Positions 11,959 through 23,466 of a DNA stretch of 64,000 nucleotides are shown in pieces. Numbering within the stretch: the stretch's first letter is position 1; each line of letters starts with the position of its first letter. A program made the translations under genes and the position numbers. The notes under the pieces are model-generated. The model searched no databases. It had not been told where the DNA came from and worked only from the letters and a program-made list of their open reading frames with translations. Source of the DNA: Purpureocillium takamizusanense (Eukaryota > Ascomycota > Sordariomycetes > Hypocreales > Ophiocordycipitaceae); assembly GCF_022605165.1 (NCBI RefSeq), contig NC_063071.1, positions 620,001 to 684,000 on the forward strand, written 5' to 3'.

Positions 11959-13967
11959 TTAGAAAACGGTGCCCCGGGTCTGCTTACCCTTCTCCGCCTC
12001 CAGCTTCTTGACGTTGACATTCTTCCAGAGCAGCAGCGCGGCCAAACACAGCGGGATAAAGCAAGCACCCGCAATGACCATGTACCGCTGGACGATGCCA
12101 TAGCCCTCAATGACAGCCTCGCGCGAGGGGCTTCCCCGGGGTGCCTCCACGACGGCAGACAGGTTTCCATAGAGCTGCGCGACCTGATCCTGCATGTCGG
12201 AGGGAAGCGCCGCGGCGATCTTGTCCGGCAGAATGTTGGTCCAGATGCCTCCTGCAATGGCTTGGCCGATGGAGGCACCAATAGAGCCGAAAAGACCAAA
12301 CATAGCAATGGCGACAGCAATCTGCTGGTGTTGTACCTGGGCCATGATGGCCAACTGGGCGGTCATGGCCCAGATGCCAGTGGCAAGACCGTTGAACAGC
12401 TGGCACATGACCAGTACACCGACATCGCTGTCGGGGGTTCGAAACTTGATAAGCAAGGCGGTTCCCAGGATTGAGAAGGGGACGCCAGCAATGGAAAGCC
12501 ACTTGTAGTCGCCCGTGTAGCGGACGAAGCTAGGTGCGGTCAGCATGATTCTTCGATCAGGGAGGAAGCGTTCACGTACAGTCCGACAAAGGGGCTGATG
12601 AAGGCGGACATGAGGGAGAAGCTGTTGAGGACATAGCCCGAAATCGTAATGTCGAGGAAATTGACGGCCTGCAGGTAAGAGCCGTAGTACGTGTCCCAGG
12701 CACTGTGGCAAATATGTTAGCATTCCTGGGTCCAAAAGGCGGAGATGAGATTTATTACAAGGTGCTCATGAACATGAAGGCATAGACGAGGCATGCGCCC
12801 AGGATCGTGCGGTTTTTGAGGTATTTCCAGGGGAAGTAGCTGACGGGCGCAAAGTACTTCTCCCAGATTCCGAAAGCGACCAAGAGGACTACGCCGAGCA
12901 CGATCATGGCAATAATGTAGCCCGTCTTCCAGCCGTTGGGTGCCGAAGTGGCAATGCTGAAGGGAAGGAGCAAGATGGACCATCCGGCGACGGTGAGGAA
13001 CATGCCGACGGCATCAAACTGCACGAAATAGTACTTGAACGACTCCCACTTGGTGCGACCGCTGGCGTGAGGGGGGTAAAGGCCTTGTTTAACCGCCCTG
13101 CGCTTGCTGATGACGAAGACGACGGCGATGGGTAAGCAGAACACGACGAGAATGATGCAGAAGGAGCCAAAAGCCCAGTTGTAGTTGACGTTGGTGTAGA
13201 ACAGGTTGGCAATCTCGGGGCCGGCAAAGGTGCTGGCGATGAGGGGCGTCTGCTGCAGGCCGAAGAGGATGAGACGATTGCGCAGGGTGGTCATGTCGGC
13301 AAGCATGATGGAGATGACGTATCCTAGACCGAGGTGGCCGACCCAGTAGATGGTGTGGGCGGCGGCGTACATCTCGACGTTCTTGCAGGTAGCCTTCATG
13401 ATCATGCCGACGACGACTAGGACCACCATGCAGATGAAGCCCTCGCAGCGGCCCCAAATGTCGATCATCTTGGCAATTGTGAGATTGCAGACGCCGCCCA
13501 CAATGGTAGCGATGACGCCAGTTGTGGACAGCAGGGCATGCTGCGCGAAGGAAGATGTGACGTAGGGGACAAGGTTGCCCTGGACGTTTTGAAGGAGGTT
13601 GTCGACGAATGTGACGAGGTAGAGGCTGTGGCGTTTTGCGTCAGTCCACCGGGCTCGACTGCAATCATGCCAGGACGAAGCAGACAATTTGATCCACTGT
13701 CGTGTGTGCCTTAAGGGAAGGAAGCGAGACTTACAAGATGAACATGGCGATGAGTTCAGTGCGCGACCAGACCTGAGTGATGGCCTCGACGCGCTTGACA
13801 CCGTCTTGCATCTCTTGGGAGTCGGGGTCCGACTCGCTGCCATCTTTCTCGGGGTCCTTTTCGGCATATTGCTGGCTATCTCTGATGCGATCCTTTTCCA
13901 GGTCCGTAACGAGCTGCGGATTTTGTTCCGTCGCGAGATGCGGCGGGGGGCCGTTGACTGCGGCCAT
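11959..13967 (-). CDS. Siderophore-iron transporter (MFS, SIT/ARN family)
   Basis: Proton-coupled importer of ferric siderophores at the plasma membrane. Four exons on the minus strand: 13967-13735, 13625-12759, 12702-12580 and 12529-11959, with GT-AG introns of 109, 56 and 50 bp, giving 597 residues. The hydrophilic acidic N-terminus (about 70 residues, with DPEKDGSESDPDSQE) is typical of SIT proteins. Fourteen hydrophobic segments are expected for the family. Family-like stretches include YLVTFVDNLLQ, ISPFVGLFVRYTGDYKWLSI (across the last intron) and GQAIAGGIWTNILP. I chose the start at 13967 (MAAVNGPP). An in-frame ATG at 14027 would add 20 Arg/Lys/Ser-rich residues. The upstream region carries inverted ATCTGATAA sites at 15160-15187, the consensus bound by iron-responsive GATA repressors (SreA/Urbs1 class), which supports iron-repressed expression. 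The siderophore substrate is not known. Confidence 0.92.
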
Positions 13968-16900
13968 GGCGATGGCGGCGACGGGAGAGGCTTTTTTTCT
14001 GGTTGTTCTTCGGCTCAAGATTATCAATCGATCTAATCAATCAGTAGATTGTCCAGACCAGGCGTCTCGGCCGTAGGCTGTCGCAGAACAGGAGCCAAAG
14101 GCCAGCGCAATGACAATGACGTGGGAGAAGCCAAGTGAACGGACGGGTGACACCGGAATATGTCTGCGACTGCGACATGGACCCTTTTAATTCTTGCAAA
14201 GGCCCGGACGACCACCGGCGACGACGCTACCTGTCTGCACCTCGGGCGGATGCGACATTGTGTGGGCGGGAGCGGATGACGGGCGAGTTCCTTGCGCACA
14301 AGCCGGCGCCTGTGGATTGCTCACTCACCCACCCACCAGGACGGCTGCAGCGGCTAACGCCGCGAACAGCTTAACCGCCCAGGTGGCGGCGGCATCGAGT
14401 GTGAGCGGCGTGCCAGGGCCCTCGGGTCGCTTTACCCAGTTGGTCGAGCAGAGACTTCAAGGGCGGCCGGCGCGATGGTCCATTATCCATGACGGAGGGT
14501 CGAGCAGTTTGTCAATTCTCCACCGCGGCGGGCACGCCAACGAGCGGCGATGAGGTCGCCAATGGCTGAGGCCCGGGTCGTGGTGGGTTTTGGCGTGCAG
14601 GGAGAGCAGGGGTTGTCCCCGACAGGAGCGGGTTTCTGTATCCGGCCTCTCCATGGAAATGAATGAATGAGGCTGTTGGAAGAAAGAGGGCACGATACCT
14701 GACGGGTACAATGACAATGACAATGACGACGACGCCTGAGGCACAAGCGGCCAGACAAACCTAGGGAAGGTGCGTAGCCGGTGAATGGCACTTGCCCGAA
14801 GACTTTCAAGGTTGCTGCTGTCCGGGTGCCTGGGTGTCTTGCCCGTCAATCTCTTGGCCTGCGTCGGCCCCCTCGGTGGGCATTTATTCCCCTGCCGTCC
14901 CGTGTTCGGGGTCTCTAGGGCTGTGGATGGCCTGAACCCCCCGGTAATGGGTCTCGCCCAGCACCTCCTGCCCAAGTTCCCATCACGCTCATCATCAACC
15001 CACGGCATCTCTCCAAAACACCAAACCGGCAAACCCCCCCAATCTACGCCGCCCACCTCCCGTCACACAGACCAACTGCAAAAATGCTACGACCCTCATC
15101 CGGCCAACCACCACTGAACACCCTCCCGCCTGGCCGTCACAACTTTTTTTTCCCTCACTTTATCAGATGATCAAGATGATCTGATAAGGAGGGGCGTTGG
15201 GAGGTGGGGAAAGCGTGCGGGACTCGACGCCACACGACGCCAAAGCCTGCAACACCCACTCGTTTCTTTTACGAGCTACTACCTACAACTCCGTACTAGC
15301 AGCAAACCAGGTCCGCGGCTGGCTGGTTTTTCGCGCGCGACAGGACTCGTCAGCGATTTCTTCCGGGCTTCTTTGATGAGCGTGACGGCCAGTGTTGGCT
15401 CGACTCCTTCCGGTCCTCGACTCGTTGTTGTCACCCCCCCGACAAGGGATGATGATGACTGGAGCCCTGCACCACCTGGCCGGCCACCAAGAATTTTCCA
15501 TGGCGGCAATGGCTGATTCCAGAGCATCTACGAAGTACACGCTACCCTACCTGGGAATACAGCCGGTGGGTTTCCCATCTTGGCGATGCAGGTCAGGGCC
15601 AGGGAACACCTCCACGCGGCAGAAACCCTGCCAAAATGCGACGCTGCCCAGTCTTGGGTTCCGATTTACCCGAATGCCATCTGCGTCCATTGCGTGTGCG
15701 CACCGCAATCCCCCCACATGCCTGTCTCGAGAACCTCAGAGAGGTCCAAGGTGTTCGCATCCCGGCGACGTGGAAATTGCCGCACGCCGCCACCGCCGAC
15801 ATGGATGGCCCTGGAGCTCATCAATAACCTGACGCGCGCCGCCCGGATGTATCGTCAGCCCTTTCCGCCTTTCCTTCCCCAACGCTCATAGCCGCTGCGA
15901 ATTCTTGCAAGTTTGAATTTCACGCCGCCTGGTGACCCGCAGCGAGCAGGTCCAGCCTGACGCCACGCGCCGGAGCTGCGTGCAGCCCTCCTCCACTCGG
16001 GTGTTGGGGGCCGACGATGGTAGTTCCATACGATGCCAATGCCTGCCATCGCCCATCACATCTTGGTTCCAGGTCTTGGGTGTTCTCGGCGTGGGGAGAG
16101 TGCTCTTATTAGCGGGAATGCATCCTTCACTTTCGTCAATGGTGCGGCAAGTCGTCGTCAAGCTGCGTGACTTGTCGCCATTCATCGAGTAGTCGCAGGT
16201 CTTAGGCCCTTGTGTAATGCTTGTTTGCCGCGCACCAAACCCCCCCTGGGTTACTGAGCAAGCTGCTGGATCCAGGAGGAGCAGTCGTTGGCGTGCTGGA
16301 TTCGGCAGATGCGCTCGTCCTAGGTCAAGGGTGCCGCCCTGCACGTAAATCTAATCAGATCCGGATGCCAAGCATCTAGCAAGCCGGTTTCCGCCCACAT
16401 ATGCTTGGAGACAGTTCAGCGTTGCGGCCAACCGCCATTACACATCGGCCCATCTCGGGCCTAGTTGACCCTCCAAGAGGTGACTGGCTCCGCCCTGGGC
16501 TATGCTACCACTGCCATAGAGGGTCTGGTTCTCGCCATTCTTCCTGGAACATGCGGCAGGCACCTGGCCGAAACTCGGCGCCGCAACATGAATCACACAC
16601 CACATTGCAGCCATTCTGAGTCGCAGCCTGGCTCTGCGTGGACAAGACTGGGCGACCGCATACCGCTCCCTCACAGCAGGAGGGGGCCACACCCTCGACA
16701 GCTGCCATGTTACAACATTGAACAACCCCAATTCGCGCACATATACATACACAACTTCAACAAAGTTTAATTGTAGACGATCTGTGCAAACTGTCACGGT
16801 TGAACTCGTTCGCAGTGAGAGTCGCTCCTCCTATGCATAACATTGAAGCCCAGCGTAGCAGATACAACCCGGGTGAGCATCCGCTACAAGTACAACTACC

Positions 16901-17160
16901 AAAACGCTGGTGTATTTATTCCTTCCCCATGTACCTGGCCATTCTCAGTTCTTCCGGCGAATAAGAGGCGTACCTCGAAGTCAAGGAGAAACATATGTGT
17001 TGATACTCGTCGTCATAGCCCGTACTGGGCGATACATATGGAGATATGCGCCCGAACTGTATTTCTCGTACCTTCTTGTAGACATCTGCGAGGCTGAAGC
17101 TAGGATTTGATGAAACCCTCTGACCGTACGACACGCCTTGCGTTGAGAGCAATGATTAGC
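13968..17160. other. Long intergenic region
   Basis: 3.2 kb with no gene I can support; the longest open frames have non-protein-like composition. It contains the promoter side of the siderophore transporter (gene start 13967) and, at the far end, the 3' flank of the dynamin gene. The GATA palindrome at 15160 is the most distinctive element. CAATGACAATGACAATGAC direct repeats occur near 14707-14728. Confidence 0.4.
15160..15187. promoter_or_regulatory. Inverted pair of SreA-type GATA sites
   Basis: TTATCAGAT (15160-15168) and ATCTGATAA (15179-15187) are exact inverted 9-mers separated by 10 bases. ATCWGATAA is the published consensus for fungal iron-responsive GATA factors (SreA and relatives), which repress siderophore genes when iron is plentiful. 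The nearest gene reading away from it is the siderophore transporter, 1.2 kb downstream. Binding is inferred and not shown here. Confidence 0.65.
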
Positions 17161-20100
17161 CTATACATTCCAGTCAACCTCTGTGAGAGAATTCTCCGAA
17201 CGATCATCATTCACACAAAAACGATTACCTTTTGACCAGCTGTTGCTAGATGTAGGCTTGTGGAACACTGACGATGTCTCGGCCGGCGTTACGTCAGTGG
17301 GAGGCAACGCTGAAGTACTTGTTGTTGTTGTTGTTGTTGCCTTTCCCGCGGGGGGCGCGGCGGCCGATGTCGCTCCAAACGACGCCGATGGTTGAACCCC
17401 GAACGAGCTCGCGCGGTCAGAGGAGAACATGCCGCCGGGTTTTGGGTTGCTTGAGAAAAGTCCCGATGCGTCGCCCTGCGGCGCGGACAAGTTACCCTTG
17501 GACGACGACGACGACGACGACGCCAGGTTAGCCCCGGTCCCGAAGAGGCTACCACCTGGTGGTTGTGGCGGTGCCGTGGCTGCCGGGAGGCGGACCCGGA
17601 CCCTGGGTGAAGAAGAAGCAGATGGATCACCGAAAGGAGACATAGCCGAAGAAGCAGGCGGGGGCCCGAAACCAAACCCACCGGAGGAAGGGGTATTCGC
17701 GGCCTGGCTGCCTGACAGAGCGGTGCTCGAGCCGAAGGGTTTCGGGCCAAACGAACCGGATAACTCAGTTGAAGCCGCCGGCTTCTCGGTCTGAGCTGGC
17801 TCTTTGGGTGCCTTTGCTTGACGTTCCTCAGAAGGTGTCCGACTTGCACCAAAGGACCAGGAATCCTGGGTCGTCGACACGTTGCGAGTCGGCAGGTTTG
17901 TCTTGCATACCTGCGAGGCGCCTTTGTCCCTACTTTTTAGCATCCTCGCCCAGTGCCCTCATTGCGAAAAAAGAGAAAGCAAACGTACCGGCTGTAGCAA
18001 CAAGCTGCAGTGATGGTGCAGCGGGCGCTGGGCGAGCCGATTGGACTACTACACAGACAAAGCAAGTGTGAGCGCAAGAATAGATAATTTGGCTCTCTAG
18101 ACCCCAGAGTCCAGCCGCTGAGCTTACCGGTAAAGTCTCTCGGCTTGTACTTTCGACACTGCTCGAGACCCTCGCGGAGAATGTCAAGCTCGGCCTGGAG
18201 GTGGTCCCTGCGAGACTGCGCGTCGTCAGTCTCCGCCGCCAGCTCTTCGAGCTCTTCGTCGGTCATGCCGACCACCTTTGTCGGCGTCAGGATGTCGGGT
18301 ATGTCGCAGACAAGACAGCCTTCTATGGCTAGGTTGACGACATTGTCGGTGAACGTGCGCAGCGACATCTACAATCGAAATCGTACGAGGTTAGCGTAGA
18401 TCGAAGTGGCCGCATGGCGATGATGAAGGTCGTTAGGTCATCCGCCGTGAACGCGCTGCTGCTGCTGCTGCTGCTGCTGCTTGAGGAAACGATGAATTCT
18501 TACTTCGTAATACGTCTCCATCATGTCGATGACGACCTCTGTCCCAAACTCGGATCCCAGCGCGCCTTCTTCGTCCATGACGATTTTCGAGACCGTGTCC
18601 CGCGCCGCGTCCTTCCAGCGGGCACTGGTAACGTCCTCGTGGGCGTCGAGCAGCCTGCCCACCGCCATGGCGACCTGACTCCTCGACCTCTCGAGCCTCA
18701 CGCGGTGGAACTCGGAATCAAGGGGCATGGCGTAGCCCCGCGCGTACGGGCGCAGGAGCTCGTCCATCTTGTCCCGCAGCGCCTTCTCTTTCTCTGCGAA
18801 GAAGCGGTCGACGCAGACGCGCAGGATCGCCTCTGTGGTAGCGCTCGCGTCCGGCGGGCCGATGACGTGGCGGAACAGCTGGTCGACAAACGCCTTGGCC
18901 ACGAGCGTGACCTGCCTGACGTGCGTCCGGGCAATGTCCCCCCAGGGCAGGGCCTGCTTCTGGAACAGCTGCGTGACGAGCGCTTGGCTCGGCAGCCCTG
19001 GGAGCTCCCGGCCCTGGTTGGATGCCGCCTGTCGCCGGAGCTGCTTGTTGACGGTCTGTCTGCTGACGGGCGTCGGGTCCGGGAAGTCATAGGCGTATGC
19101 TCCGAGGAAGGGCGTGAGAAATTCTGGCGCCTCGACCGGCGGTAGGTCCTCGCCGTTTTCGAGCAGAGAAATGGCAAGCGTGGACCCCTTGGTGGTGAGG
19201 ACAAAGTCGAATGCGCGATTGAGGTTCCGCAATAGGGCGCGAAACTTGTTCTCCATGGCGTCCAAATCTCCGAAGAAAGGGTCGCTGTACTGTCCGTGGA
19301 TGCCATCGCGCGCAAGTCGCTGGAACTCTCCCGCGATGGTGAGGAGAAACGATCTCATCTCCTCTGGCTTGGATCTGGGGCGTCCAAGTCGGCCCAACTC
19401 CGTCTGCCGCTCCCGCAGCTTACCTTCGATGTCGTCGATGACCCCGTGTAGGTTCTCTCGGATGTGCTTGTAGAGGACCTTGCTCAACTTCTTGCGAAGG
19501 TTCGCGATTCCGCGGTCTTCAGGGAAGATTGAACCCCAGGCCGAGTCCTGGAAGAATGCCTCCTCGACGGCATCGCGGTCGTTCAGGTCCTCCTCGTCTT
19601 CCGACCTGTTTCGCAGTACGTGCCATCCGAGCTTGAGCCTATGGGTAGTCTCCTGGTTCTTCGCCAGCTGGATGTACCTTCGCTCCTCTGAGCTGCCCGA
19701 CCGGGTGCAGTCGGGCTTGGTTATGACTCCAAGGGTCCGCTCCCGCTTCGGGTCGACCTCCATGACCACCTTGAGGGCGTAGTTGTTGGCGAGCTGGTTG
19801 CTCGCTGGGATAACGACTAGGATGATGCTGTTCTTCTTCTTCATGTAGCTCTCGACGATCTTGTTGACGGTTTCCCTGCCCGGCTCGGACTGCTGGTCCG
19901 TGGAAACGTGAAAGATGCCAGGGAGATCAACCAACGTGAGCGGGTACATGTTGGGGCCCTCAATCTCGAGGCGCAGCACGTCCCTGGAGAAGTCCTTGCC
20001 GCTGGCGGCGATGCCCATGCAGGCTTTCGCCTCCTGGATGATGTCAGGCAGGTCATCCTCATTGAAACCTGTCTTCTGGAACGCCTTTGGCGCCTTGGAC

Positions 20101-20390
20101 TTGTCGTCGAAGCAGACGCTGACGTCCACGCACGTCTGGCGCCCTTGTCGGAGCACGAGCTCCGTGGCGAACCTCGTGCATATGTCGTTGTGCACCGGGA
20201 AGCGCACGCGCGAAATGGCCTCGAGGACAGAGGACTTGCCGGCAGACTGCTCGCCGACGACGATGATTTGGGGCAGGTTGACAATTTTGCCGACGCCGCA
20301 GGAGCTGAGTTTGTGCGTAATCTCGTGCAGGGCCTTTGCTTCCGCCGTGTTGAGCTCATCCAAGACGGATGAGGACAGCGGGTCAGCCAT
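17161..20390 (-). CDS. Dynamin-family GTPase with FG-rich C-terminal tail
   Basis: Large membrane-remodelling GTPase of the fungal Mx-like dynamin group. Exon 1 (20390-18504, 629 residues) holds the G domain: P-loop GEQSAGKSS at about residue 47, DLPG, and TKPD in GVITKPDCTRSG. The middle/stalk region follows. A 135 bp intron (18503-18369) interrupts YYE/MSLRTF. Exon 2 (18368-18128) is the GTPase effector domain: SLRTFTDNVVNLAIEGC and ADETDDAQ-like acidic stalk, ending near KPRDFT. A terminal exon ends at 17161 and encodes about 250 residues rich in Ser, Pro and Gly, with nine FG dipeptides (SFG, PFG, GFGFG, LFG). How exon 2 joins the tail is uncertain. Either a small exon (about 18061-18000, VVQSARPAP...) lies between, or one longer intron is used; both keep the tail frame open. 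No PH domain or transmembrane helix is seen, so it is not a classical dynamin or mitofusin. Its cellular site is unknown. Confidence 0.85.
18456..18479. repeat. (CTG)8 microsatellite in dynamin intron 1
   Basis: Eight uninterrupted CTG units lie within the first intron of the dynamin gene. On the coding strand they read CAG. They are not translated in the model given for that gene. Confidence 0.85.
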
Positions 20391-21535
20391 GGCTCAGCCG
20401 GCGTCTGGAAGCAGGATTATCGTCTCGGAATGCCAAAGGGATGAGAGTTGAGACCAAAAAAAATGTACCGCGAATGTCGATCACCCGGTGCAGTGATCCT
20501 TGTGGGACGAAACACCATCGAGTTTTGAGTACTACTAACGTATGAGGGGTCGTGAGAATCTGTCCACGCGCCGCCGCAGCAGGAGTCCGGGGTTATTCAT
20601 GCTACCTACCTATGGCCAAAAGGAATTCACCCCGGTAACCTGTGTCAACCCGATGCGCCCAACCAGGCCGCTGACATCAAGGGCTCGGTCCCCGGGCGAG
20701 GCGTGATGGAATTGCTGGGGTTACACCGTACTAACGGTACTCCGTATACTGTACTTCGTAGTAGTTGAGCCTGCTGCTGATGTGAGGGGAAAGGGTCGCT
20801 TTATGGCCCCCAGCTGCATGTTGGTTTGAACATTGTTACAATAAAGCAGTAGGCGACCAATCGACTAATGTTTCCGGGCCGTTACGTGCCTGTAATCGTC
20901 ATGCTAATTGGACATCCTCAGCGGGCTGCAAGGTCAAGAAACGAACTAGCCCGAGGCTGAAGGACAGGCGCCCTGTGTAAATACTATTTGCTGTCGTTGG
21001 GGCATGCAAAGTGAGGAGTTGATTGTTTTAAGGCCAGTTCCAGCCCCGCGTCCATCGACTACTTACGTAGCCCTCCATCCCTCTAATAAAAGCTATCACA
21101 TGACTAAGTCCACCGCCTTCCCCAACACCCGGCAACGACGCCAATCAACACCCAAAGTCGCCTTCCCCGCCGCAAAGGTTCGCTAGGGAAAGTGTGATGC
21201 TAGACGAAGTTGTATGGCGCCAAACGGCACACCAGCGTCAAGATGCAGTACGAGATGCTTCATACGCATTTGGCATGTTCAAGTGTGGTCATGTCGTGTT
21301 CAAGTGCCAGTTCCGAAGCATGTGCGGAGTACTCGCTACATATAGCCATTCAGAAACCCCCAAGCACAAATCGCTGGCCCTCTAGTGTGGCCGCTCCTAC
21401 GCTTCACCTCAATGATTGTAGCCACATCTCCACCCGCGGATTTCCCCCATTCAGTGCAACCTTCAAGGCTTCCTCAAAGGACTTTTCCAGGCCTCTATCC
21501 GTCGGCAAAAGACGACCCGGTTCCTGTGTCATGCC
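20391..21535. other. Intergenic, no gene recognised
   Basis: Upstream region of the dynamin gene and 3' flank of the next gene. Short direct motifs such as GTACTAACGGTACTCCGTATACTGTACTTCG at 20728-20758 are rich in TAC/GTAC. No coding sequence is supported. Confidence 0.4.
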
Positions 21536-23188
21536 CTACCACGTGCACACTGAAACATGACATGGCTCTGAGCCGGGGGGCGCGAGCCTGAGTTTGTGTT
21601 TGCGCAATAAACTGCGCAGTTCGATCGCCAGAGTGGAGTTGACGCGATCTTCGCTGCTCTTGTTGGCCCGTTGGTAGTCATTGAAATCAGGCTCGAATAC
21701 CACAGCCTCAAGGTTCGGTAAGTGAGCCAAGCACTGGTAGAGGCCATTCGTTGGGTCGTGAAGGCAGCTATACGGTAGCGCCAAGTATTTCAAGTCCCGG
21801 CTCCAGGACGAGTTCCATAAAATCTCGGCCGCTGCGCAAAAAGGAAACGAATGTCCCACAGATGACTCCAAGCACCGAAAAAGGTCATGGTCGAAGCTGA
21901 CTCTGGCGTGGTCGATGCGACACTCCAGCCGCCCCAGCGGCCGCCTGTTGTCGAGAAGTTCCATGGCGGCACGAGCCTGCGAGCCGGAAAGCATGTTATT
22001 ACCCGACTCGCGGTAAGCTAGGGGCAGTTGAAGCAGATATGGCCTGGTTATGTGGGCTATCCATCGAGATTCCGCGTCAATCTCGTGGTCGACTCGGAAC
22101 GCTTCGTGGCAGGCGTCTCGCATCATTTGCGGTAACCTGTTCTTCTCCGAAAAGTAATGCGTGGATCCGAGCACCCAAGTAGCCCAGCCCACTGGGGCCT
22201 GGTCACAGCCGATACATACGATGCCGTGAGTGCGGGGACCCTCGTAAAAGTGTCGCCATATGCGCGTCCTGGTCTCCAGTGTCAGCGAGCGGAGGGCGGG
22301 AACCGTTTGTATGATTGGTGTTGAGAGACAACCGCTGTGAGTCTTTGGGTCTTCGCAAAGTCCAGACCAATCTTCTTCATTGTCTAGCTCAAGACAGTCA
22401 TCTGCTCGCGACACTGCAGGAGATTGATCAAGTGAATTGGACGGAGAGCGGGCCCCAGGTATGTCACCCGCGGCTTCATTGGCGAGGGAGGGCATCCTTT
22501 GCAAGTCCCTCAAGCTTAACTGAGCATCTTCCGGGACGAGCTGAAGGAGAGAGGCGATCAGGGGGTCAGTGATCGTTTCTGAGCTCCCCATCAGCCGCGA
22601 ATGGGTGCCCAAAGGGGTATCGCCCCGATGCCCGTCATATCCGCTTCTCAAGCTACCATCTAATGGTGTTCTGTCGCTCTCTCGTCCTTCGTTATTGTAG
22701 TCCGGTTCATTATTGGCTCTGAGTGGACTTCCAGGTTGTCCGCCACTGCCGGGTGTAGGAAGTGCCAATCCTGGACCAGTGGAGGAATGCATGGTCGTCG
22801 CTGAAGTCGGGCTGTTGGCGATACTGGGGCCACTGTCCTCTGGTATGATATTGCCCTCATCATCGAGGGTATGTCTGGTATCGCGAGCGCTCCTAAAGGA
22901 GTCATCGCTGCTAACCGCGGACCCGCTGTCGTGGTACAGATTTGGGTTGCACTCAGAAATCGCAGCGTTGGGGATACTCTTGGACGTCGGGCTCGACAGT
23001 CTTTCGGGAAAAGGACGTATTATACGCGAGAAACTGTCCCCAAAGGCACGTTCAAGACCATCACGCTGATACAGAAAGGGTAATATCGGCCGCACCCCGT
23101 GGGTGCTCCGAGCTGTATCGTCGTAGTCGTCAGACTCTGAAGATGTGCTCGACATCGCGAGGCTACCATCTAATAAGAGGAGATGCAT
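21536..23188 (-). CDS. Hypothetical protein, 2EXR-like C-terminal region
   Basis: Intronless frame of 550 residues (539 if the second ATG at 23155, MSSTSSESDDYDD, is used; I consider that start as likely). The first half is acidic and Ser/Pro/Gly-rich, apparently disordered. From about residue 300 there is a folded region beginning VPALRSLTLETRTRIWRHFY, which resembles the 'LPxExRxxIW' start of fungal 2EXR domains, followed by motifs for regions of alternating hydrophobic pattern. In that fungal family the function is unknown. No signal peptide or membrane segment. The assignment to 2EXR is by eye and weak. Confidence 0.65.
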   Translation of the reverse strand: MHLLLLDGSLAMSSTSSESDDYDDTARSTHGVRPILPFLYQRDGLERAFGDSFSRIIRPFPERLSSPTSKSIPNAAISECNPNLYHDSGSAVSSDDSFRSARDTRHTLDDEGNIIPEDSGPSIANSPTSATTMHSSTGPGLALPTPGSGGQPGSPLRANNEPDYNNEGRESDRTPLDGSLRSGYDGHRGDTPLGTHSRLMGSSETITDPLIASLLQLVPEDAQLSLRDLQRMPSLANEAAGDIPGARSPSNSLDQSPAVSRADDCLELDNEEDWSGLCEDPKTHSGCLSTPIIQTVPALRSLTLETRTRIWRHFYEGPRTHGIVCIGCDQAPVGWATWVLGSTHYFSEKNRLPQMMRDACHEAFRVDHEIDAESRWIAHITRPYLLQLPLAYRESGNNMLSGSQARAAMELLDNRRPLGRLECRIDHARVSFDHDLFRCLESSVGHSFPFCAAAEILWNSSWSRDLKYLALPYSCLHDPTNGLYQCLAHLPNLEAVVFEPDFNDYQRANKSSEDRVNSTLAIELRSLLRKHKLRLAPPGSEPCHVSVCTW

Positions 23189-23466
23189 GAATTAAGGATG
23201 TTAGCGAGAATGTAAAGAATGCATGGAAGAGTAGTGAACAAAGCGCATCACACCAACGTTGGTGCAGACGCAACACGGTGCCGATGTGGCAACGGCCAAC
23301 CCGAGCAGCGGTCGCGCCTTCCTCGCAAAGCATGCTACTTCTTTCCCATAATGTCGTATCTACATACACGTACACGCATGACATGATCAACCCCCTGCCT
23401 CCGACCTTGCAGCGTTCAATATGATTCTGTCTCATTCAGGGCGAGTCCGATCGTGGTATCGTATGC

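Noticed and set aside
13968..14027. Longer N-terminus for the siderophore transporter from the ATG at 14027
   Set aside because: It adds a Ser/Arg/Lys stretch not seen in SIT proteins; the second ATG gives the usual acidic N-terminus. Not excluded.
14457..16344. Several frames of 146-199 residues upstream of the siderophore transporter
   Set aside because: No recognisable domain, no splice support, and overlapping alternatives in other frames.
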